Below are positions 1 to 7,709 of a stretch of 64,000 nt of DNA, one piece after another. Made by a program: the position numbers and the translations under genes. Origin of the DNA: M3007 sp964550795 (lineage in GTDB: Bacteria > Bacteroidota > Bacteroidia > Chitinophagales > Saprospiraceae). The notes beneath the pieces are model-generated. The model saw only the letters and a list, made by a program, of their open reading frames with translations, searched no databases and was not told the origin of the DNA. The stretch is from positions 1 through 64,000 of the forward strand of contig CAZKBH010000002.1 of the NCBI GenBank assembly GCA_964550795.1. Direction: 5' to 3'. Each line of letters starts with the position of its first letter. The stretch's first letter is position 1.

Positions 1-91
1 GGAGGCAAATATCTTTCAAAGAACTAAATCACCCATGTAAAGTCACGAAGAACCATAAAATTCGATGGCGGCGGTGTTACACACGTTAGAT

Positions 92-315
92 CTACAAACG
101 TTGTGCCTCTCCGAGGCCATTTATGGTGGGCGGGATTGGTTGCGTATCAGCGTACAAACATTGGGCCTACAAACGTTGGGCCTCTCCGAGGCCTTTCATT
201 GGGTGGGATTGGTGGCGTATCAGCGTACAAACATTGGGCCTACAAACGTTGGGCCTCCCCGAGGCCTTTCATGGGGTGGTATTGGTGGCGTATCAGGCTA
301 TAAACGTTGGTCCTC
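92..315. repeat. Left minisatellite array, ~74-bp unit
   Basis: About three copies of a ~74-bp unit occur in tandem. Each carries the core CTACAAACGTTGGGCCTC followed by TCCGAGGCC, so the unit holds a short imperfect palindrome (GGCCT, five bases, AGGCC). Core starts are near 104, 179 and 252, and a degraded copy follows at about 309. The same unit recurs at 1611-2035 on the other side of the transposase gene. Short open frames across it are products of the repeat and are not annotated. Confidence 0.85.
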
Positions 316-335
316 TTATAGGCATTTAAAACTGA

Positions 336-995
336 CTAATAAACCTGGACAAAATTTCGGCATTTGTAACTTTCAATAATATCCTCTAAGGTGCTATCTA
401 AAAGACGAACGGTATTCTCCAGAAGATCAATTTTAAAGACGAGTCTGTTTTCTTCTTGCAATATTTTATCGTATTTGTACGGTAGTATCCAAAAAGTAGA
501 GTCGTTGAGGTATGATGTATCCGGGCCAGGGAAATACAAGGGCATTCCTACGTTAAGATACAGGGTACGCCCATATATAATATGTGAAGAATCTAAAGGG
601 TATATAATATCGTATTTTTGTGAAACATTAGGCGACAATATATTCCATCTATGGAGTACAGGTTCTTTAGAAAAATCATCACTATACCACCTAAAAGTTT
701 TGTTTTTAATTTGTAGGCTCGTTGACCCCAAAATAATATTTTCATAAGGATTAGTATCTATTAACAATGTATCATTGCTTATATTCGTAAGAACAGACGA
801 CAGTACTAATAAAGGATATGATTTATCATATCTAGGATACGCCTCGTCCATTAATACGGCGTTTCCTACCAATGCTATGGAATCAACCCGAATTTGCCGG
901 TTTTTCTTATATGCGATGCTACCGCTTTCATGATCGCGAGAATATGTGAAAACAAGACAAAATACAGTCATTGCAATCTCACTTGACAATTTCAT
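336..995 (-). CDS. Hypothetical protein, possibly exported
   Basis: A 219-residue protein that I do not recognise. The N-terminus has a short hydrophobic stretch (about residues 7-17) that could be a weak signal peptide, but there is no clear cleavage site or lipobox. The rest is rich in Asp, Asn, Ser and Tyr with alternating hydrophobic residues, as expected for a beta-rich extracytoplasmic domain. The gene is AT-rich compared with its surroundings and stands alone between a repeat array and the transposase gene, which fits accessory DNA. No function is proposed. Confidence 0.5.
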   Translation of the reverse strand: MKLSSEIAMTVFCLVFTYSRDHESGSIAYKKNRQIRVDSIALVGNAVLMDEAYPRYDKSYPLLVLSSVLTNISNDTLLIDTNPYENIILGSTSLQIKNKTFRWYSDDFSKEPVLHRWNILSPNVSQKYDIIYPLDSSHIIYGRTLYLNVGMPLYFPGPDTSYLNDSTFWILPYKYDKILQEENRLVFKIDLLENTVRLLDSTLEDIIESYKCRNFVQVY

Positions 996-1053
996 AAGAA
1001 TTAAGTTTAATGCTTAAAGGTCTAATTCTGTCAAATAGGGTCTGTCTCAAAAA

Positions 1054-1521
1054 TCAATCCGGCAGAAAGAAATCAAACATTGTTTTCCTGCCGATCTCTA
1101 CCTCGAAGTCCTCTAATATTTTGAAGAACTCTTGCTCAAACGTACGCCTTTTGTGGTGTTCCTTTTGGTTCAAAATATACTTGCATACGGCATCTGTGTG
1201 TGATCGGCTGTATGAAAATGCGCCATAACCCGCTTGCCAATCGAATTTGAAGGGTGAAAATCGCTGTTCTTTGATGTAGTCGTTCGTAGCATTTTTGATT
1301 TCGCGTACCAGGTCGGAAATTGATTCGGCAGGTTTTAACCCGAAAAAAATATGAATATGGTCTGGCATTCCGCCAATCGCCAGCATTTTGTGTCCACGGG
1401 TTTCGATGACACCGGTGGTGTATTTGTACAGGTTTTCTTCCCATTCCGGGCGAATAAGGGCTTGGCGGTTTTTGACTGCAAAAACGGTTTGAATGTAAAG
1501 TTGGGAAAATACGTCAGCCAT
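1054..1521 (-). CDS. IS200/IS605-like Y1 transposase (HUH superfamily)
   Basis: A 155-residue single-domain Y1 transposase, close to the usual size of TnpA/RAYT proteins. The HUH metal-binding motif is H55-I-H57 in the segment PDHIHIFFGL. The catalytic tyrosine is probably Y115 in the helix KYILNQKEHH. Proteins of this fold cut and join single-stranded DNA next to hairpins using a 5'-phosphotyrosine link. No TnpB gene lies beside it. Arrays of a palindrome-bearing ~74-bp repeat flank it on both sides (92-315 and 1611-2035), which resembles the arrangement of REP-associated tyrosine transposases. That link is inferred from position. Element ends could not be defined. Confidence 0.88.
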   Translation of the reverse strand: MADVFSQLYIQTVFAVKNRQALIRPEWEENLYKYTTGVIETRGHKMLAIGGMPDHIHIFFGLKPAESISDLVREIKNATNDYIKEQRFSPFKFDWQAGYGAFSYSRSHTDAVCKYILNQKEHHKRRTFEQEFFKILEDFEVEIGRKTMFDFFLPD

Positions 1522-1610
1522 GGTTTTCTTGATTTTTAAGTGATTGTCTTACAAATATAACCATTAGCAAGGATTAAACAAAACATTTAAACATTCCCCA
1601 TTCCAAAAAT

Positions 1611-2035
1611 CCCCAGGCCTCGGAGAGGCCCAACGTTTGTAGAGATTGCATCAAACGCGTGATAATCCCCCGGCCTCGGAGAGGCCCAACGTTTGTAGCC
1701 GAAATAAATATAAAATTTAATCGCGGCGGTGTTACAAACGTTGGGCCAGAAGCTGGGATGGTTACGCGTCGGGGGCTACAAACGTTGGGCCTCTCCGAGG
1801 CCATTTATTGGGCGGATTGGTTGCGTTATCCGGCTACAAACGTTGGGGCTACAAACGTTGGGCCTCTCCAAGGCCTTTCATTGGGTGGGTTTGGTGGCGT
1901 TATCCGGCTACAAACATTGGGGCTACAAACGTTGGGCCTCTCCAAGGCCTTTCATTGGGTGGGTTTGGTGGCGTTATCCGGCTACAAACATTGGGGCTAC
2001 AAACGTTGGGCCTCTCCGAGGCCTTTTAAGGGGTG
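1611..2035. repeat. Right minisatellite array, ~74-bp unit, both orientations
   Basis: Two isolated cores in inverted orientation (about 1616-1640 and 1674-1698) precede four direct copies with GGCCTC starts at 1788, 1861, 1935 and 2009, giving spacings of 73, 74 and 74 bp. The core and spacer match the left array at 92-315. Some copies have AAGGCC in place of GAGGCC, so the palindrome is decaying in part of the array. The stretch 1522-2321 holds no convincing gene. Confidence 0.85.
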
Positions 2036-2045
2036 GTAGTGGTTG

Positions 2046-2069
2046 GGTGCGCATCTGTTGATGCGCACC
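2046..2069. other. Perfect 10-bp stem-loop
   Basis: GGTGCGCATC (2046-2055) and GATGCGCACC (2060-2069) form a perfect stem with a TGTT loop at the right edge of the minisatellite array. There is no T-run on either side, so it does not look like an intrinsic terminator. It could be a structure marking the end of the array or a recognition hairpin for the nearby Y1 transposase; both ideas are inference. Confidence 0.6.
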
Positions 2070-2321
2070 GATCAGTTTCAATGAGGCACATCTGGGCGTA
2101 AAAATTGCCTTTTAGTTCGTTTGAAATGGGAATTAGGGCGATGAATGTTTCCCAGTATTTTAAACCGATTTCGTCCCATTCCGTAAATTTGGCCGAATCT
2201 CTTTGGCTTATTCAATTGAAAATGAGCAAAAAACAATCTCTGAGACATCATCAGGACAAAAACTATTGACAAAGAAACCGGAACTTTTTCAACCCGCACA
2301 AAAATCATCAACCATATTTCC

Positions 2322-2924
2322 ATGAAACAATACCTCCTTTTATCATTCGCGTTGACCTTCGGTCACCCAATTTTTGCTCAAAATAATACCCCCGACAGCC
2401 TATTGCCCTATCGGGAAATTCCGGCGTACCCCGATGTCTTTACGCCAGGTGCCGTTGCGGCCAGAATGGTAGATGGGCTGGGATTTCGCTACTATTGGGC
2501 TACAGAGGGTTTGCGGACAGCAGATATTGCCTTTCGGCCAACGCCGGAAGCCCGCAGCAGTGAGGAAACCCTGGATCATATTTTGGGACTATCTACCATG
2601 ATTTTAAATGCGCTGAAAAACCAGCCCAATGTGCGTTCCGAAGCGGATAGTTTACCGCTTTCGTTTGAGGAAAAACGCCGTAAAACCCTGGAAAACCTGC
2701 AAACGGCCAGCAATTTGCTCAAAGCGCCGGATTGTCAGTTGGAGGCGTACCCAATTGTGTTTCAAAATGGCGACCAACGCAGCGAACTTCCTTTTTGGAA
2801 CCTGCTCAACGGCCCCATTGCAGATGCGCTTTGGCATGTTGGTCAAGTGGTCACTTTCCGGCGTTCGTCGGGCAATCCCTTCAACGCAAAAGCAAACGTA
2901 ATGCTGGGAAAACTTAAGCAATAA
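2322..2924 (+). CDS. Secreted DinB-like four-helix protein
   Basis: A 200-residue protein with a cleavable signal peptide (about residues 1-19, ending FAQ). The mature part resembles the DinB/YfiT-like metal-binding helical bundle: a TLDHILGLS segment near residues 87-95 and an ADALWHVGQ segment near 168-176 supply histidines of the type that bind a divalent metal in this superfamily. Members act as thiol-dependent transferases or have unknown roles. An exported version with a signal peptide is common in Bacteroidota. The substrate is unknown. The ATG follows an A/T-rich leader without a clear Shine-Dalgarno sequence. Confidence 0.7.
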   Translation: MKQYLLLSFALTFGHPIFAQNNTPDSLLPYREIPAYPDVFTPGAVAARMVDGLGFRYYWATEGLRTADIAFRPTPEARSSEETLDHILGLSTMILNALKNQPNVRSEADSLPLSFEEKRRKTLENLQTASNLLKAPDCQLEAYPIVFQNGDQRSELPFWNLLNGPIADALWHVGQVVTFRRSSGNPFNAKANVMLGKLKQ

Positions 2925-2953
2925 TGCGATCTTCGCATCAAAAATAGTGTTCC

Positions 2954-4258
2954 ATGGAACGATACGGACAAATTCTGACCATCGCAATACCCGTATTTCT
3001 GGGTTTAGTTTTGTTTGAAAAAGCCTACGGCTACCTTCGGGGAGCAGACAAAACGCCCGTGATGGATATGATTTCCAGCCTGCTTTCGGGTGTGACGAAT
3101 GCGGTGAAGGATGTTTTGGGCTTGAGTATTTCAATTCTTTCCTACGCCTGGATGGTGAATCACTGGGCGTTTTTTCATGTAGAACCCAGTTGGGGCGTGT
3201 ACCTTTTTGTGTTTGTAGTCCTTGATTTTCAGGGCTATTGGGTGCACCGCTGGGCGCATGAGATCAATTTTTTTTGGAACAAACACCTGATCCATCACAG
3301 CAGTGAGGAGTTTAATCTTGCCTGTGCGCTGCGCCAGAGTATTGCTTCTTTCGTCAATCTTTTTACGTTTTTTCTCCTGCCGGCGGCGCTGCTCGGGGTG
3401 CCAACCATCGTGGTGGCCACCATTGCACCGCTTCATTTATTTGCGCAGTTCTGGTACCACACGCAGCATATCGGGCAAATGGGTTTTTTAGAACATATCA
3501 TCGTTACGCCCGCCCACCATCGGGTGCACCACGCGATCAATCGGGAATATCTGGACAAAAATTACGGCCAGATTTTTATCATTTGGGATAAGTTGTTTGG
3601 CACTTTTCAGAAGGAATTGCCTGCGGTGGAGCCGGTTTATGGCATTACCCGGGCCGTTCAAACCTGGAACCCGATTAAAATCAATTTTCAGCATTTTTGG
3701 CTTATGCTCCGCGATGCATTGTATGCCCGGGATTGGCGCGATAAATGGCGCGTTTGGTGGAAACCCACCGGCTGGCGCCCCGCCGATGTGGCCGAAAAAT
3801 TCCCGGTTCAAAAAATCGAGGATGTGTACCATTTTGAAAAATACAATCCCTTCAGTTCCAATTGGTTAAAAGCCTGGTCCGGAATTCAGTTGGTAGCTAT
3901 GTTGCTGATTTCCATGCACTTTTTTGGAAATCTTGCGTCCATCGGAAGCCCGCAAATCTTTTTGTACGGCTTGTTTCTTTTTGTGAGCGTGTACAGTTTT
4001 GCCGAGTTGATGGACAAAAATCCGCGTTCGCTGGCCTACGAATTTGTCCGAATGATTTTTGGATTGGGCATTTTGTACGTGCAGCAAGATTGGTTCGGAC
4101 TAAACCTATCCGTGGCGCAAGGCAGCCTGCTCATGGCAGCCTACCTCGCCGGTTCGTTTTTGGGGGTGTTTCTACTGGTTCAATTCGATTTCCCACGCGA
4201 TGCAAACCAATCCACGCAGATGCAGGCGTTAAAAAAGGATCATCTTAATATCGGATAG
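2954..4258 (+). CDS. Fatty acid hydroxylase / sterol desaturase family membrane oxygenase
   Basis: A 434-residue polytopic membrane protein of the fatty acid hydroxylase superfamily (di-iron, eight-histidine type), most like alkylglycerol monooxygenase-type members. The histidine boxes are HRWAH (98-102), HLIHH (111-115), HTQH (169-172) and HHRVHH (188-193). Hydrophobic segments lie at about 6-22, 55-70, 82-96, 130-165 and in a C-terminal cluster at about 310-415. It probably hydroxylates a lipid or ether-lipid chain; the substrate cannot be read from sequence. The last ~12 residues (QALKKDHLNIG) look like Fic-family sequence rather than hydroxylase, and the stop is in the same frame as the Fic gene that follows. 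Confidence 0.82.
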   Translation: MERYGQILTIAIPVFLGLVLFEKAYGYLRGADKTPVMDMISSLLSGVTNAVKDVLGLSISILSYAWMVNHWAFFHVEPSWGVYLFVFVVLDFQGYWVHRWAHEINFFWNKHLIHHSSEEFNLACALRQSIASFVNLFTFFLLPAALLGVPTIVVATIAPLHLFAQFWYHTQHIGQMGFLEHIIVTPAHHRVHHAINREYLDKNYGQIFIIWDKLFGTFQKELPAVEPVYGITRAVQTWNPIKINFQHFWLMLRDALYARDWRDKWRVWWKPTGWRPADVAEKFPVQKIEDVYHFEKYNPFSSNWLKAWSGIQLVAMLLISMHFFGNLASIGSPQIFLYGLFLFVSVYSFAELMDKNPRSLAYEFVRMIFGLGILYVQQDWFGLNLSVAQGSLLMAAYLAGSFLGVFLLVQFDFPRDANQSTQMQALKKDHLNIG

Positions 4259-4288
4259 GCCGTCAATCACCAGGATGCCATTGAATTT

Positions 4289-4963
4289 GTGGAGCAGTTG
4301 GCTACCGTCCAACAGCCATTGAGCGCCCAGGATATATTGGGTCTGCATGGCCTGGTGCTGCAAAAAATTGAGAAAGAATTTGTCGGGCGCTACCGAAACG
4401 CAGGGGTGCGGATATCGGGTGCCAATTTCGTGCCGCCCAATGCCCTCAAGGTAGATGCCCTGATGGATGCGTTGATCCAATGGGTTAATAACCCCTCTAA
4501 TCCCTTGGATATCATCGTGAAAGCAGCGATTTTTCATCACCGCTTCGTTTGGATTCACCCGTTTTTTGATGGGAATGGTCGCACAGTCCGCTTGGTTTTT
4601 AACCTCCTGCTCATGCGCGCCGGGTTTCCGCCCGCCATCATTTTAAAAAACGACCGAAAAAAATACTACGATGCTCTGAACAAGGCCAATGCCGGGGATT
4701 ATTCCAAATTACTGCTGCTGGTGGTGCAGGCGTTGGAACGCTCTCTGGATATTTACTTGGGCAATTTTACCAATACCTACGAGGATTACCAGCCCATCTC
4801 GGACATTGTCGCGGAGCCGGATTTTCCGTACGGGCAGGAGTATGTCAGCCTTTTGGCCAGGCAGGGCAAAATTGATGCTTTTAAGGAAGGCCGAAACTGG
4901 TTGACTACTAAAAATGCCGTGCTGGAATACATGGAATTGCGGCAGCGAAAAAGGGTCAGTTAA
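4289..4963 (+). CDS. 5'-truncated Fic family protein
   Basis: A Fic-domain protein, expected to transfer AMP or another phosphate-linked group from a nucleotide to a hydroxyl on a target protein. The catalytic signature HPFFDGNGR is intact, and the C-terminus has a helix-turn-helix-like tail (SLLARQGKIDAFKEGRNW). It is 224 residues from a GTG start, against roughly 330-370 for the common family. The N-terminal domain, which often carries the inhibitory (S/T)xxxE(G/N) helix, is absent. Upstream in the same frame the sequence still reads as Fic (AVNHQDAIEFV) back to the TAG ending the hydroxylase gene at 4258. The gene therefore seems to have lost its 5' part or to have been joined to its neighbour. 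It may be a decayed gene or an unregulated Fic core. Confidence 0.65.
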   Translation: MEQLATVQQPLSAQDILGLHGLVLQKIEKEFVGRYRNAGVRISGANFVPPNALKVDALMDALIQWVNNPSNPLDIIVKAAIFHHRFVWIHPFFDGNGRTVRLVFNLLLMRAGFPPAIILKNDRKKYYDALNKANAGDYSKLLLLVVQALERSLDIYLGNFTNTYEDYQPISDIVAEPDFPYGQEYVSLLARQGKIDAFKEGRNWLTTKNAVLEYMELRQRKRVS

Positions 4964-4970
4964 GATCAAT

Positions 4971-6872
4971 TCAACGAATTTCAACAGCATCCAACTCCTC
5001 CAAAGTATCGGGATTAATAACTCGGAGCCGGATTTTTTTACCGGAAATATCAAAAAGGCACAGCGCATTTTGAACCGTAAAACCCCGTACCGCTGCAGAC
5101 CAAGGAAGTTCCTCCTGCGCATAAAACGGGGCACCCGCGGCGCCGTTGATAATCTGCCAAAGGGGGCGCTTTAGTTGAACCCGCGGCTTGTCCCAAGTTT
5201 CGGGATAACGAGGTGTTGATTCCTCTACCAGCATCCGATTGTAGTTGTGCTCGTCGCCGCAAAGGAAACCGACTACTTTGTTGGTTTGGTTGGCGCAAAG
5301 GTCCAACAGCTCATCCCGGCGTTCAATAATGCCTTTTTCAACGGGTTTTCCGGCAATCCAGGGTCTGTGTGAATTGTCGCCGTCGTACCACATACAGTCG
5401 CCGCGGTGGCCGCCATTGGGGAAAGGTGGGGTATGCACGGTTATGAAAACGTGGTCAATCGTGCTGTCGCGTTCAAATTCATCCAGTGTTTTTTTCAGCC
5501 AGCGCATCTGTTCGTCCATGATGTAGCCGTGCAGGTTTCCGCCGATGGGGCGGGTCCTTTTCAACGAAGGGGCATACCAGTAATCCGAGTTCAGAACCAC
5601 CATCGCCGTGTTGTCATAAGTATAGTGGAACACCGTTTCCCCATACGCCGGGAAATCTCCACGTTTGTAAGGATCGGGGTCGTATTTGGAGCCGTCTTCA
5701 CTTTGCGGGCCGTTGAGTGGGTTGACGTACATTTTAGAAAAAGCCGCTTCCCCGGAGTGCGTTTCGTAGGGAAAACCATCTGCGACGATCCAGTTGGATG
5801 TTTCAGCAGCCCAGCCTAAGGATTCATGATTCCCCATGCCAATATTAAACGGATAGTAATGCCAATATGGCTCCACGGCATGAATCCAGTTGGCATTTTG
5901 CAGCGCCATTTCGTCGGGATCACTCAGGTAGCCGTCCACCTGGTCGCCCGTGAATTGCATAAAAGCAGCCCCTTCGTGGTGTGCCAATGCACCGATCCTG
6001 CTCATCACCTGGGCATTTGTACCGTACACATCGCGCTCGCCGCCCCCGTACCCACTTCTGGAATCGCTGGCGTAAGCGAACGAAAAAGGCTGTCGGCTGC
6101 CGGGAGCTGGCGCGGTCCGAAATTTAAAAGGCAGGGCCAGGCTGTCGCAACGGACGGTATATTGATACTCCGTATCTGGCTGCAAACCTGTCAGGGTGCA
6201 TTCGTGGCGCGTTTCGCGGTTTCGGCTGATGAATTCCGAGGCTGCTTTGTCCGTTTTAATCCAGGTAAACACGGGTTCCGAGGTCTCATACCAAATCACA
6301 ATACTGTTGTGGGTTTGACAGGAAACGAATGGACCGCGCAGCACCGTTGGTCGAGGTTCAATGACAGTGGCATTCCCAGCGAAGGCTAATTTTCCCTCAT
6401 ACACAATCAAACCCTCCGAATTGGTCAGTCGGTAGCCAATCACTCCAAAGCCGGATTTTTGCCAGCCCGTGTGGTCGTATCCATCCCGGAGGTCTTTGCG
6501 GATGTGTAAAAACGCATTGCCAGCCGTATCAATCGCAGCGTGGAAGCGCAGTACGGCAGTTGGGAAACTATGCTGACCATAAGGAATCAGTCCGTACGTG
6601 ATATGGCCGCCGCGCAGTTTCGTAGCGGGAAATTGTAATCGAAGCCCATTGGGGTCGGCGCTTACCCTTGGGCGGACGCTTTTGAGCGTGTATTTGGCTG
6701 GTTTGCGAACCAGGGCAAACTCTTTGCCGTCAGTGCCTTTTCCCCGTAAAACCTCCGTAGAATCATAGCGAAGATTAGCGTGGACGGCTGGAATGGGGGC
6801 TGGCTGTTGTGCGAACCCAGGTTGGCTCAGCACGAGGAATGCAATCAGAAGGGATAATGAATGGCGCATCAT
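4971..6872 (-). CDS. Purple acid phosphatase-like metallophosphoesterase
   Basis: A 633-residue secreted enzyme with a signal peptide (about 1-21, ending FAQ). A fibronectin-III-like N-terminal domain (about 180-255) precedes a calcineurin-like metallophosphoesterase domain. Metal-binding motifs are D270 (ASDSR), GDQVDG (309-314), GNHE (347-350), H480 (VHTPP) and GDEHN (539-543). It should hydrolyse phosphomonoesters or diesters in the periplasm or outside the cell. It converges on the Fic gene with only seven bases between the stops, and no terminator is visible there. Confidence 0.85.
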   Translation of the reverse strand: MMRHSLSLLIAFLVLSQPGFAQQPAPIPAVHANLRYDSTEVLRGKGTDGKEFALVRKPAKYTLKSVRPRVSADPNGLRLQFPATKLRGGHITYGLIPYGQHSFPTAVLRFHAAIDTAGNAFLHIRKDLRDGYDHTGWQKSGFGVIGYRLTNSEGLIVYEGKLAFAGNATVIEPRPTVLRGPFVSCQTHNSIVIWYETSEPVFTWIKTDKAASEFISRNRETRHECTLTGLQPDTEYQYTVRCDSLALPFKFRTAPAPGSRQPFSFAYASDSRSGYGGGERDVYGTNAQVMSRIGALAHHEGAAFMQFTGDQVDGYLSDPDEMALQNANWIHAVEPYWHYYPFNIGMGNHESLGWAAETSNWIVADGFPYETHSGEAAFSKMYVNPLNGPQSEDGSKYDPDPYKRGDFPAYGETVFHYTYDNTAMVVLNSDYWYAPSLKRTRPIGGNLHGYIMDEQMRWLKKTLDEFERDSTIDHVFITVHTPPFPNGGHRGDCMWYDGDNSHRPWIAGKPVEKGIIERRDELLDLCANQTNKVVGFLCGDEHNYNRMLVEESTPRYPETWDKPRVQLKRPLWQIINGAAGAPFYAQEELPWSAAVRGFTVQNALCLFDISGKKIRLRVINPDTLEELDAVEIR

Positions 6873-7132
6873 TGGGCAAAGATAGCGTTGGTTGATTCGA
6901 ATAATGGGATTTGGCCGATTGATTCGATTGACAACAAAGCCATTAAAGATCTAAGGGATGTACACAAGTTGTTTTGTCAGGATACGCTGGCCGGGGGAGG
7001 CCAGCGTATATCGGAATCCCAAATGACCTAACAAATCTATTTGGGTTGTGTGCAGCCAGCGCACGGCGGTACCAAGGGGACCCTACACCTCCATGCGTCT
7101 GCGCTCGCTAGCCGTAGCCCACACATCCACTC

Positions 7133-7663
7133 CTACGGCACAAACTTTTCGTAGGCGGCCTTACCCGTCTGCACTTCCACCCCGAAAATTTCGACGTAGT
7201 GGATATTAGGTCTCAAGCCAAAAAGGGTTGGTTCCAGTTCGATAAAAACCCGTTTCAAATAGGCTTCTTTTCCGTTGAGCATCATAATAACCACGGGGCG
7301 TCCCTGGGCATTTTTTTTGAGCTGAAATTTTCGCTGCGAGTAAGAAACGAGGTGAAAGATATACTCGTTTTTTTGTTTCGAAGCGCTGGTTTTGACCCCG
7401 TAAGCTAGGGTTCGTTGCAGATAATTCAAATCCTGCCTTTGTCCATATTCAGAAAAACGCAACCAATATACGTCAATGGGTTGGTCTTTTTGGAACTGGC
7501 CATCTGCCCCGATTTTAGCATCATACACCACGGTATTTGGGCTTCCGGTGCGTTGAATATAGAACAAGCGCTGGAACACGTCGGGTGGGGTAGGGTAGCT
7601 GTCCTGGGCTTGGAGCGGAAGACTTAAAAGTCCTAAAAGAAGGGAAAGCAGTAGTTTTTGCAT
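7133..7663 (-). CDS. DUF4833 domain exported protein
   Basis: A 176-residue protein with a signal peptide (about 1-19, ending LQAQ). The mature part matches the DUF4833 family as I know it: the characteristic segment LFYIQRTGSPNTVVYDA near residues 33-49 and a PIDVYWLRF segment near 63-71. The function of the family is unknown. It is 46 bases downstream of the DUF5686 gene on the same strand, so both may be cotranscribed and act at the envelope. The 260 bases between this gene and the phosphatase show nothing I can assign. Confidence 0.7.
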   Translation of the reverse strand: MQKLLLSLLLGLLSLPLQAQDSYPTPPDVFQRLFYIQRTGSPNTVVYDAKIGADGQFQKDQPIDVYWLRFSEYGQRQDLNYLQRTLAYGVKTSASKQKNEYIFHLVSYSQRKFQLKKNAQGRPVVIMMLNGKEAYLKRVFIELEPTLFGLRPNIHYVEIFGVEVQTGKAAYEKFVP

Positions 7664-7709
7664 TGTTTGGAAAAGTGAGGTTTACCCCACTTCGGATAAG
7701 TCGTTGTGA

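Noticed and set aside
65..379. Open frames across the left repeat array
   Set aside because: Three overlapping frames all translate the same 74-bp repeat; the proteins are repeat artefacts with no domain.
1574..2061. Open frames across the right repeat array
   Set aside because: Again translations of the minisatellite in several frames, on both strands.
2046..2069. Intrinsic terminator
   Set aside because: The stem is perfect, but neither strand has a T-run after it, so it is listed only as a stem-loop.
2078..2323. 81-residue frame on the minus strand
   Set aside because: No recognisable domain or start context; it abuts the start of the DinB-like gene and looks like chance.
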